From: Treponema primitia ZAS-2
Lineage (GTDB): Bacteria > Spirochaetota > Spirochaetia > Treponematales > Breznakiellaceae
Assembly: GCF_000214375.1 (NCBI RefSeq)
Contig: NC_015578.1
Span: 1,488,001 to 1,552,000, forward strand
Direction: 5' to 3'
DNA: 64,000 nt
Shown here piece by piece: positions 15,254 through 22,489 of the stretch (the first letter of the stretch is position 1; each line of letters opens with the position of its first letter). A program made the translations under genes and the position numbers. The notes beneath the pieces were generated by a model. It was not told the origin of the DNA and made no database searches. It saw only the letters and a program-made list of their open reading frames with translations.

Positions 15254-16108
15254 TTAATTAAAAAGCAGCCAGTATAATCCGTAATACACCGGTGCGGCCA
15301 GGGCTATAGAATCAATGGTATCCAGAATTCCCCCCCGGCCGGGAATGATGGTCCCCGAATCCTTCGTGCCCGCGCTTCGCTTCAGCGCTGATTCCCCCAG
15401 GTCCCCCAGGGTACCGGCAATACCGCAAATAAGCCCCAGTAAAATCCCGGAAAGGGGGGCGGAGAACCGGGTTGGGGAAAACTCCAGGGGGAAGAAAAGT
15501 ACCGCCCCCAGGCCCACCAGGATCGACACAATAAAGCCGCCGATAAAGCCCGCGATGCTCTTATTGGGGCTTGCGGGAACGATGCCCCGGTTACCCTTGC
15601 CAAAGAGCATCCCCGCCGCCCAGGCCAGGGAATCGTTGCCCATGACCATGAGGAGAAACATGAGGATCACCATATCCGATAGGGGGATCAGGCTCATCCT
15701 GATAATCCAGGCCATAAAAAGCCCGGGGTAGATCATTACCGCGAAGCCCCCTACGACTTGGTTGTTGATATCCTGAAATTTATCCGCCCCGGTAAAGACT
15801 TTGGAAACCAAGAGCCAGGCGGCGCCTAAGGTAAGCGCCATGGGGATGGACTGACCGCTCCAGCCGAAGCTGACCATCAATGTCATGGCCAGGGGCGCCA
15901 GGCTGCCCAGAATGGCGGCCTCCCAAGAGGGCAGGGTGCTGCCTTTTTTCTTGAGCATCCCGGCGAATTCAATCGCCCCCAGGGCGCTGAGCAGGATGAC
16001 CGCCACATTGACGGCGATATGGTTCTTTTGGGGAAAGTACAGCACCAGGCAGATCGTGAGGGGAACTCCGATGATGAATACTAAAAGCCTTTGAATAAGT
16101 TTATTCAT
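15254..16108 (-). CDS. cdsA: Phosphatidate cytidylyltransferase
   Basis: CdsA makes CDP-diacylglycerol from phosphatidate and CTP at the cytoplasmic membrane. The 284-residue protein has about eight hydrophobic segments and the C-terminal signature SALKRSAGTKDSGTIIPGRG, then GILDTIDSIALAAPVYY. The start is ATG 16108, which overlaps the end of uppS by eight bases. An in-frame start 36 bases upstream would add unconserved residues. Confidence 0.94.
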   Translation of the reverse strand: MNKLIQRLLVFIIGVPLTICLVLYFPQKNHIAVNVAVILLSALGAIEFAGMLKKKGSTLPSWEAAILGSLAPLAMTLMVSFGWSGQSIPMALTLGAAWLLVSKVFTGADKFQDINNQVVGGFAVMIYPGLFMAWIIRMSLIPLSDMVILMFLLMVMGNDSLAWAAGMLFGKGNRGIVPASPNKSIAGFIGGFIVSILVGLGAVLFFPLEFSPTRFSAPLSGILLGLICGIAGTLGDLGESALKRSAGTKDSGTIIPGRGGILDTIDSIALAAPVYYGLYWLLFN

Positions 16109-16892
16109 GGTTAATGCGCCCCTGAATTCCGGGTACGGCGCCAAAACGCCGCTCCCGGCTCTGAAAATCCAATACCGCAGCCTGTAATTCCGCTTCGGTC
16201 CAATCAGGCCATAGTATATCAGAAATATAATATTCTGAGTAGGCCGCTTCCCAAAGGAGGAAGTTGCTGGTCCGCAATTCCCCGGCGGTCCGGATAATAA
16301 GGTCCGGGTCCGGTATATCCGGATTATCCAGGCAGCTCCGGATCAAATCCTCGGTTACCGTGATTTCGCCGGGTCCCTCCCGGACAATCCTCTGGACCGC
16401 CCGGCGTATTTCATCCCTGCCGCCGTAGTTCAGGGCCAGGATCACCTGGAGCCCCTGAAAATCCCGGGTGTCATCGCAGGCCTGCCGCAGCTCCCGGACA
16501 ATGTCCGGGGGAAGTCCCCCGGGGTCTCCGGTATGGCGGATACGTATGCGGTTCTGCCGGTAGAAGTCCATTTCCTCAATGAGGTAGCGCTTCACCAGGC
16601 CCATGATGAACCCTACTTCCTCGGCGGTGCGTTTCCAATTTTCCGTGGAAAAAACGTAGAGGGTAAGGTAGCGTATCCCCATATCCCCGGCGGCTTTTAC
16701 AATCCGCTTAGCGGTTTTAAGCCCCTCCAGGTGTCCCTGGGTCCGGTTCTGGTTCCTCTTCTGCGCCCAGCGGCCATTCCCGTCCATGATGATTCCAATA
16801 TGGACAGGAACCGAAGCCCCTGGGATTATTTTTTTTTCACTCAAAGCCAAACGAACCCTTTTCGAAAATAAGTGAGGAAAATTGCGAAGCAA
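16101..16892 (-). CDS. uppS: Isoprenyl transferase (undecaprenyl diphosphate synthase family)
   Basis: This cis-prenyltransferase builds the polyprenyl diphosphate carrier for cell-wall synthesis. Visible motifs are HIGIIMDGNGRWA, with the catalytic Asp near residue 36, then FSTENWKR, ALNYGGRDEI and the C-terminal DLIIRTAGELRTSNFLLWE and SEYYISDILWPDW. The predicted start is TTG 16892, overlapped by a perfect 12-bp hairpin; a GAGGA from the end of frr lies five bases before it. Internal starts before MDGNG are possible, so the first 25 residues are uncertain. It is part of the rpsB-to-rseP operon. Confidence 0.93.
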   Translation of the reverse strand: MLRNFPHLFSKRVRLALSEKKIIPGASVPVHIGIIMDGNGRWAQKRNQNRTQGHLEGLKTAKRIVKAAGDMGIRYLTLYVFSTENWKRTAEEVGFIMGLVKRYLIEEMDFYRQNRIRIRHTGDPGGLPPDIVRELRQACDDTRDFQGLQVILALNYGGRDEIRRAVQRIVREGPGEITVTEDLIRSCLDNPDIPDPDLIIRTAGELRTSNFLLWEAAYSEYYISDILWPDWTEAELQAAVLDFQSRERRFGAVPGIQGRINHE

Positions 16893-16900
16893 TTTTCCTC
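16874..16900 (-). repeat. Hairpin across the frr stop and uppS start
   Basis: GAGGAAAATTGC-(3-nt loop)-GCAATTTTCCTC is a perfect 12-bp stem. On the minus strand it contains the frr TGA, the GAGGA ribosome-binding site and the TTG start of uppS, so folding should hide initiation of uppS unless ribosomes finishing frr open it. Confidence 0.8.
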
Positions 16901-17453
16901 AAACTTCCATTATTTCTTTTTCTTTTTCTTCCAAAACCTGGTTAATCTTGGTAATATAGCTGTCGGTTACCTTTTGTAATTCTTCGCTATGCTTGGTTTC
17001 CTCATCCTCGGTGATATCCCCGTCTTTGAGAAGTTTTTTAATCTCCTCGTTACCGTCCCGGCGTATATTCCGTACCGCCACCCGGCTCTGCTCGGTTTGG
17101 TTTTTAGCAAGCTTAACAATTTCCTTCCGCCGTTCTTCCGTAAGCGGGGGGATGGAAATACGGATCACCTTGCCGTCATTGGAAGGGTTAAGGGACAGTT
17201 CCGATGATCGGATGGCCTTTTCAATTTCCCCGATCAGGTTTTTGTCCCAGGGCTGTATCACGATGAGCCTGGCTTCGGGGATGGAGATATTCGCCACCTG
17301 GTTCAGAGGGGATTTATCCCCGTAGTAATCAACCTTGATTTTATCAAACAGTGCCGCCGAGGCCCTGCCGGTTCTGAGGGAGGCAAAGCCGTCTTTAAGG
17401 CTTGAGACCGTTTTTTTCATCCGTTCTTCAGATGATGAAATGACGCTGTGCAT
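16899..17453 (-). CDS. frr: Ribosome recycling factor
   Basis: The 184-residue protein matches RRF, which with EF-G splits post-termination ribosomes. Family features are the N-terminal helix (SSSEERMKKTVSSLKDGFASLRTGRAS), VDYYGDKSPLNQVANI, PWDKNLIGEIEKAI, IPPLTEERRKEIVKLAK and the basic RVAVRNIRRD segment. The length is typical. It lies 17 bp after tsf, and its stop lies inside the hairpin at 16874-16900. Confidence 0.96.
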   Translation of the reverse strand: MHSVISSSEERMKKTVSSLKDGFASLRTGRASAALFDKIKVDYYGDKSPLNQVANISIPEARLIVIQPWDKNLIGEIEKAIRSSELSLNPSNDGKVIRISIPPLTEERRKEIVKLAKNQTEQSRVAVRNIRRDGNEEIKKLLKDGDITEDEETKHSEELQKVTDSYITKINQVLEEKEKEIMEV

Positions 17454-17470
17454 ATCCTCTCCTGGTTTTC

Positions 17471-18319
17471 TTACTGGCCGACTTTGAAGTACACATATTC
17501 ATTGACTGTTAAGGCCGCCCCAAGCTGCTTGCTCTTTTCAGAGAGTGTTTGTGCTACGGTCTGTTTTTCGTCTTTCACAAAGCCCTGATCCATGAGGCAG
17601 ATATCTGCCAGGTACTTGCTTATCTTTCCTTTAAGGATATTGTCCAGCACGTTGGCGGGTTTGCCCTTGAGCTTTTCATCCTGCTCAAGCTGCTTGCGGA
17701 AGATATCTTCCTGCTCCTTGAGGAAAGCCGGATCGACCTTGGACTTGTCCAGGGCCAGGGGGTTGAAGGCCGCGATGTGGAGGGCCAAATCAAAGGCCAG
17801 AGCTTTGGCTTCTTCTTTCTGAAGCACATCCGCTTTGTCGGCCCCCAGTTTTACTACCACACCGATATTGCCGTCCCCGTGGATGTAGGAAGTGACATAT
17901 TCATTGGCCCCGGCCTTGATGACCTTGATCCGCTTAAGACTCATGTTTTCCCGGATCTTGGTTGCCAAATCGGTGACCAGGCCGGCCAATTCATCGTTGG
18001 GCTCCGTATAGCCCTTTTCCAGGACCTTATCCGCAATAACCCCTCCCAGGGCAATAAATTCGGGGTTCCGGGCCACAAAGTCGGTTTCCGTGGCGATCTC
18101 CACCAGGGCCGCAGTATTGTTCGCAACCTTGACAAAGATCTTGCCTTCGTTGGTGGCCCGGTCGGAGCGCTTCTCCACCGCTGCGAGTCCCTTTTCTTTT
18201 AACAGTTTTTCTGCCTTGGCAAAATCGCTCTCGCAGCTGACCAGGGCGTTTTTACATTCCATCATACCCGCCCCGGTTTTTTCCCGGAGCTTTTTAACAT
18301 CCGATGCACTGATTTCCAT
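17471..18319 (-). CDS. tsf: Elongation factor Ts
   Basis: EF-Ts exchanges GDP on EF-Tu. The start is ATG 18319 (MEISASDVKKLREKTGAGMMECKNAL), with GAGGAG eight bases before it; the frame is open 11 codons further but those are not conserved. The 282-residue protein shows the TDFVARN motif of the core domain and the second core domain (LALHIAAFNPLAL). It follows rpsB, from which it is separated by a pair of hairpins. Confidence 0.96.
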   Translation of the reverse strand: MEISASDVKKLREKTGAGMMECKNALVSCESDFAKAEKLLKEKGLAAVEKRSDRATNEGKIFVKVANNTAALVEIATETDFVARNPEFIALGGVIADKVLEKGYTEPNDELAGLVTDLATKIRENMSLKRIKVIKAGANEYVTSYIHGDGNIGVVVKLGADKADVLQKEEAKALAFDLALHIAAFNPLALDKSKVDPAFLKEQEDIFRKQLEQDEKLKGKPANVLDNILKGKISKYLADICLMDQGFVKDEKQTVAQTLSEKSKQLGAALTVNEYVYFKVGQ

Positions 18320-18353
18320 ATCGTAAACTCCTCTGTATATACATATATTCAAT

Positions 18354-18418
18354 GGAGTTTAGTCTTCGACTAAACTCCAAGAGAAGAATAAAAAACCTGA
18401 GGGTTTTTTATTCTTCTC
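18354..18418 (-). repeat. Double hairpin in the rpsB-tsf gap
   Basis: One hairpin has 11-bp arms, GGAGTTTAGTC and GACTAAACTCC, with a 3-nt loop (18354-18378). Two bases later, a second has 17-bp arms (18381-18397 and 18402-18418) and a 4-nt loop. The second stem contains the last codons and the TAA of rpsB. The skeleton GGAG-stem-CTCC-AA-GAGA-stem-TCTCC is the same as before rplI, although the stem sequences differ. Confidence 0.85.
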
Positions 18419-19298
18419 CAAAAACCTTATCCACATCCACCGGCAGATCTTCTTCCACAGGCTCCGGTTCCACCGGGGTGGGCACAACCGCAGGGGCTTC
18501 ACCGGAATAGGCTTCTATATCGACCTCCCGGTCCTCTTCTCTGATGGAGGCATCGGTCAGGACCTCTTCTGTTTCCTGGTCTTCATCCCCCAGGGTTTCA
18601 ATGATCTTGAGCCCTGCTTCATTGTCCGCCTCCACCACCGCGTTTGCGACGATCTGGGTAAAGAGGGTGATCGCCCGGATGGCGTCGTCGTTCCCCGGGA
18701 TGGGGTAGGTGATGCCCTCGGGGTTGCAGTTGGTGTCCACCACCGCCACGATGGGGATGCCCATACGTTCGGCTTCTGCCACAGCGATAGCTTCCTTGCG
18801 GGTGTCAATGATAAAGAGTATGCCCGGGGGATCCTTCATTTCCTTGATGCCCCCGAGGTTCTTCTGGAGTTTCGCCCGTTCTTTGCCCAGGGAGGCTATT
18901 TCTTTTTTGGTAAGATTTTCAAAGGTTCCGTCAACTTCCATTTTTTCCAGTTTCTTAAGACGGAGCAGGGATTTTTTGATGGTAACAAAGTTGGTGAGCA
19001 TACCGCCGAGCCAGCGGTTGTTCACGTAGAACATCCCGCAACGTTCGGCCTCTTTCTGGATTGCCTGCTGGGCCTGCTTCTTGGTGCCCACAAAGAGCAC
19101 AGTTTTCCCCGCCGCCACGGTTTTCCGTACCGCGTCATAGGCATCCTTAATGGCTTGGATAGTTTTCTGGAGATCGATGATATGGATCCCGTTCCGTTCC
19201 GCGAAGATGTATTTCTTCATCCGCGGATCCCAGCGCTTGACCTGGTGACCAAAATGGACTCCCGATTCAAGCAAATTCTTCATGGTGACTACCGCCAC
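18408..19298 (-). CDS. rpsB: Small ribosomal subunit protein uS2
   Basis: The best start is GTG 19298, giving [19 protein letters not shown], because a strong GGGAGG lies just upstream on the minus strand. The ATG at 19328 would put that ribosome-binding site inside the gene. The 296-residue protein has the uS2 core ([72 protein letters not shown]). A long acidic Glu/Pro/Val-rich tail of about 60 residues follows. uS2 is a late-binding 30S protein. tsf follows, the usual partner gene. Confidence 0.95.
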   Translation of the reverse strand: MAVVTMKNLLESGVHFGHQVKRWDPRMKKYIFAERNGIHIIDLQKTIQAIKDAYDAVRKTVAAGKTVLFVGTKKQAQQAIQKEAERCGMFYVNNRWLGGMLTNFVTIKKSLLRLKKLEKMEVDGTFENLTKKEIASLGKERAKLQKNLGGIKEMKDPPGILFIIDTRKEAIAVAEAERMGIPIVAVVDTNCNPEGITYPIPGNDDAIRAITLFTQIVANAVVEADNEAGLKIIETLGDEDQETEEVLTDASIREEDREVDIEAYSGEAPAVVPTPVEPEPVEEDLPVDVDKVFGEE

Positions 19299-19398
19299 AG
19301 CTTCCTCCCGCATCAACATTTCCGGCATAAGACCTAGCTCCGGCGTTTATATCCGGGAGAAAGAGCCTTGGCGCCGGTGTGACGCCTTCCCTATATCT

Positions 19399-19480
19399 CA
19401 CCGCCCGCTAGGGGGCGGTGGAAAATGGGCAGAAATCTCCGATTTCTGCCTTCAAGATTTTAACTTTGTTAAAATCTTGA
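19399..19480 (-). promoter_or_regulatory. Three consecutive hairpins between maf and rpsB
   Basis: Three perfect stems stand in a row: CACCGCCC/GGGCGGTG (19399-19420), GGCAGAAATC/GATTTCTGCC with a 3-nt loop (19428-19450), and TCAAGATTTTAAC/GTTAAAATCTTGA with a 3-nt loop (19452-19480). None is followed by a T-tract on the minus strand. They could be part of an rpsB leader, a maf trailer, or both. uS2 autoregulation through its leader is known in other bacteria, but this arrangement does not match one I can name. Confidence 0.6.
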
Positions 19481-19491
19481 ATTAAAAAAGG

Positions 19492-20079
19492 TTAATCCCC
19501 GTAGGGATAGCCATTTTCCTTAAGCATGACATAAAATTCGTGCATTGGCAAGCCCACAATGCCGCTGTAGGATCCTTTTATACCGGTGACAAAGCACTCC
19601 GCCAAGCCCTGTATTTTATACGCCCCCGCGGCGCCCTGCCATTCCCCGGTATTGATGTACCATTCAATTTCTTCGTCCGAAAGGGGGGCAAAGCTCAGGG
19701 TACTCACCACGGAACGGCAATCCAGGGTTTTTTCCTTGCCGTTGTAGAGGGCCATGGCGGTGACAACCTCATGTTCCCGGCCCCGGAGCCGGTTCAGCAT
19801 ACGCCGGGCGTCCTCCCGGTCCGCCGGTTTTCCGTAAACATCACCGTCCACCGAAATAAGGGTATCCGCCCCAAAAATCCAGCCCGGAAGCCGGGCAGAG
19901 AGGAGTTCGATGATACGGTTGACCTTCTGTACCGCAAAATTCTCTGCTTGTTTCCTGGGCTCCAGGCCGCGTTCTGGAATTTCATCAATATGGGCAGGCA
20001 TGATGCTGAAAGGAAGCCCTAAAAGTTTGAAATATTCCTGTCTTCGTAATGAGCCGGAGGCTAAAATTATCGGTTCCAT
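19492..20079 (-). CDS. maf: Maf-family nucleotide pyrophosphatase
   Basis: Maf proteins hydrolyse non-canonical or excess nucleoside triphosphates (dTTP/UTP type), and some affect septation. The 195-residue protein begins with ILASGSLRRQEYFKLLG, followed by FGADTLISVDGDVYGKP and EWQGAAGAYKIQGLAECFV, the three family motifs. The ATG has no ribosome-binding site; instead a TATATT box ends eight bases upstream. It lies upstream of rpsB on the same strand, separated by about 190 bp of hairpin-rich sequence. Confidence 0.92.
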   Translation of the reverse strand: MEPIILASGSLRRQEYFKLLGLPFSIMPAHIDEIPERGLEPRKQAENFAVQKVNRIIELLSARLPGWIFGADTLISVDGDVYGKPADREDARRMLNRLRGREHEVVTAMALYNGKEKTLDCRSVVSTLSFAPLSDEEIEWYINTGEWQGAAGAYKIQGLAECFVTGIKGSYSGIVGLPMHEFYVMLKENGYPYGD

Positions 20080-20087
20080 AATCTCTT

Positions 20088-20093
20088 AATATA
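20088..20093 (-). promoter_or_regulatory. -10 element of maf, apparently leaderless
   Basis: On the minus strand TATATT lies eight bases before the maf ATG; an overlapping TATAGT is five bases further upstream. There is no Shine-Dalgarno sequence in between. Confidence 0.4.
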
Positions 20094-20208
20094 CTATAAT
20101 TATTCATAAAAAAGTGCATAAAATTCATATTTTTTTTCATATTGAGGCCTATTCCCGGAGGTCTTGAATTGATTTTTCTTCATATTATATGGCTAAAGGG
20201 GACGGGCC

Positions 20209-20237
20209 TTGGGTTAAAAGCTGTTTTATGGTATAGT
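20209..20237 (+). promoter_or_regulatory. Promoter of the thioesterase gene, leaderless
   Basis: TTGGGT (20209-20214) and TATAGT (20232-20237) are 17 bp apart. A six-base discriminator places the start exactly on the A of the ATG at 20244. Confidence 0.5.
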
Positions 20238-20243
20238 TCCGCC

Positions 20244-20645
20244 ATGGAATTGAATACGTTTTTATCCGCCGGCCTCCGGGCTGAAAAGACTGAACAGGTA
20301 ACGGATCGCAATACCGCCAAGTCCTGGGGCAGCGGGGAGCTTCCGGTATATGCCACCCCGGCTATGATCGCCCTCATGGAAGGAGCCGCAGTTGCGGCGG
20401 TTCAGGACAAACTGCCTCCGGGCATTTCTACGGTGGGTACGGAGCTACAGATCAAGCACCTTGCTGCAAGCCCCCTAGGTATCGAGGTCCGGGCCTGGGC
20501 TGAGCTTATCGAAGTGGACGGCAGACGGCTCCGTTTTAAGGTAGAAGCTGCGGATGCCGCGGGAAAGATAGGCGAGGGCGTTCATGAACGGTTTGTCATC
20601 GAAAATGAACGGTTTTTGAAAAAAACATCGGAAAAAAAGCAATAG
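20244..20645 (+). CDS. Small hotdog-fold thioesterase (FlK-like)
   Basis: The 133-residue protein resembles the hotdog thioesterases related to fluoroacetyl-CoA thioesterase. Supporting segments are ATPAMIALMEGAAVAAVQDKLPPG, with the helix carrying the catalytic Glu, then STVGTELQIKHLAASPLG and the closing GEGVHERFVI. Its natural acyl-CoA substrate is unknown. The start was set at ATG 20244 because upstream sequence is promoter-like. It converges with the ABC exporter pair, with two bases between the stops. Confidence 0.8.
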   Translation: MELNTFLSAGLRAEKTEQVTDRNTAKSWGSGELPVYATPAMIALMEGAAVAAVQDKLPPGISTVGTELQIKHLAASPLGIEVRAWAELIEVDGRRLRFKVEAADAAGKIGEGVHERFVIENERFLKKTSEKKQ

Positions 20646-20647
20646 GA

Positions 20648-22489
20648 TCAAACCGGCGTAGCTTGTAGCTGGGCGGTAAAAAATTCATGGTACTGCCCTT
20701 TTCGGGCCAGAAGCTCTTCATGGGTTCCCGACTCTGCCAGTCTGCCGTCCCGGAGCACCATGATGGTATCCGCATTCCGTATGGTGGACAGCCGGTGGGC
20801 AATGACGATGGATGTTTTTCCGGAAGCGATGGTTTCCATGGCCCGTTGAATGATCTGCTGGGTTTCGGTATCAATATTTGAGGTCGCTTCGTCCAGCACC
20901 AATACCGAAGGGTCAAAGGCCACCGCCCGGGCAAAAGAAATTAACTGGCGTTGTCCCGCAGAAAAAGTGCAGCCCCGTTCCCGGACTATTTCGTCATAAG
21001 ATCCGGGCAGCGATTCAATAAACCGGTCGGCGCTTACGTACCGGGCCGCAGCTTTTATCCGATCATCATCGATAGCTTTATTATTAAGCCGGATGTTGAA
21101 TTTGATATCCCCGGAAAATAGAAATACATCCTGTATAACCACTGCAATAGATTTGCGGAGACTGAGTATATTGTAGTCCCGGATATTTCTCCCATCCAGA
21201 AAAATGGCCCCCCGCTGTATATCATAGAAACGGGAGATCAGGCTTATCACGGTTGATTTGCCTGAACCTGTGGCCCCCACAAAAGCTACGGTCTGGCCTC
21301 TTTCGATGGTAAAGGAGACGTCTTTCAGAACCCAGTTTTCCCCTTCGTAGGCAAACCAGACATTGCGGAATTCAATACGGCCCTTCAGGGATGGAAGGTT
21401 GATCCCCGATTCGGCGTCCTCCAATTCTCCGGTATTTTCAAAAACCTCAAGAATCCGATCTGAGGAAACCAGGGCGGACTGAATCGAAGTAAACTGTTCC
21501 GCAAGCGCACTGACCGGTTCAAACAACTGTTTAATATAACTGATAAAGGCATATAGAACCCCGACTTTCAGGGCTCCGGAATTTACCCCGTTCACACTGC
21601 TTGCAATGGAGCTCCCCGCGCAGGCGACTAACAGGACCGAGATAGTAAGGTTGTTGATAACCTCCACCACAGGCTTGCTGAAACTGTTCAGTATAACTTC
21701 TCGCAGGCTGTACTTAACATATTCGCCGTCCAGTTTATCCAGCTCGCTGGCCTTTTCCTTTTCCCGGTGAAAAATCTGGACCAGTCGCATCCCGGAAATA
21801 TTTTCCGCCAAAAAGCCGTTGATCCGGGCGATCATTCCCTTTACCTTGGTAAAATTTATCCGTGCCAGGTGCCGGTAAATCAGGGTAACTGTCACAATCA
21901 GGGGAATACAAATGAGGCTTACCAGGGCCAACATGACATCAAAGCGGAACATCAGGATGATGATGCCGCTTACCAGGATAAAATCCCGGAATACATTCAC
22001 AAAGACATTAGAGAACAGATCGTTCAGGGCTTCTACATCATTGGTTAAACGGGTGAGCAGCCGTCCGGAGGAATTCCGGTCAAAGAAACCCATGGACATT
22101 CCCTGGATGTGGGAAAAAAGATCATTACGGATTCTGAACATGATCTTCTGCCCGATCAGGGTTACAAAATTGGTTTGCAGATACTGCATCACTGCCGCCA
22201 GGATTACTACCCCCAGGTAGCCGAAGGCTAGGATCGTCACCGCCCGGTCTTCCGCCCTGCCCTGGCTGATATATTCGTCAATTACCTGTTTGATGATCCA
22301 GGGTTTGGCCAGGGTCGCCGCATTCATAAGCAGTGCAATAAGCGCACAGCCTGCGAGGGGTAAAAGGTAGGGCGCAAAATAGGGTTTAAACCGCTTAAAT
22401 CCCCCCTTTCGGCGCTTTATCTGGAATTCATCCTTGCCAAAGCGGTATTCCTTGGTCGGCCGTGAATCCCAGGGACTCATGCTACTCAT
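20648..22489 (-). CDS. ABC exporter half, canonical ATPase site subunit
   Basis: This 613-residue protein has an N-terminal six-helix ABC exporter domain followed by a nucleotide-binding domain. The latter has Walker A GATGSGKST, signature FSAGQRQ (a departure from LSGGQ) and Walker B VLVLDEATS with the catalytic Glu present. The start was set at ATG 22489, which overlaps the stop of the partner gene by eight bases and follows GGGGGA; longer readings upstream are unconserved. With the partner it should form a heterodimeric multidrug- or lipid-type exporter in the cytoplasmic membrane. The substrate cannot be told from sequence. Confidence 0.92.
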   Translation of the reverse strand: MSSMSPWDSRPTKEYRFGKDEFQIKRRKGGFKRFKPYFAPYLLPLAGCALIALLMNAATLAKPWIIKQVIDEYISQGRAEDRAVTILAFGYLGVVILAAVMQYLQTNFVTLIGQKIMFRIRNDLFSHIQGMSMGFFDRNSSGRLLTRLTNDVEALNDLFSNVFVNVFRDFILVSGIIILMFRFDVMLALVSLICIPLIVTVTLIYRHLARINFTKVKGMIARINGFLAENISGMRLVQIFHREKEKASELDKLDGEYVKYSLREVILNSFSKPVVEVINNLTISVLLVACAGSSIASSVNGVNSGALKVGVLYAFISYIKQLFEPVSALAEQFTSIQSALVSSDRILEVFENTGELEDAESGINLPSLKGRIEFRNVWFAYEGENWVLKDVSFTIERGQTVAFVGATGSGKSTVISLISRFYDIQRGAIFLDGRNIRDYNILSLRKSIAVVIQDVFLFSGDIKFNIRLNNKAIDDDRIKAAARYVSADRFIESLPGSYDEIVRERGCTFSAGQRQLISFARAVAFDPSVLVLDEATSNIDTETQQIIQRAMETIASGKTSIVIAHRLSTIRNADTIMVLRDGRLAESGTHEELLARKGQYHEFFTAQLQATPV

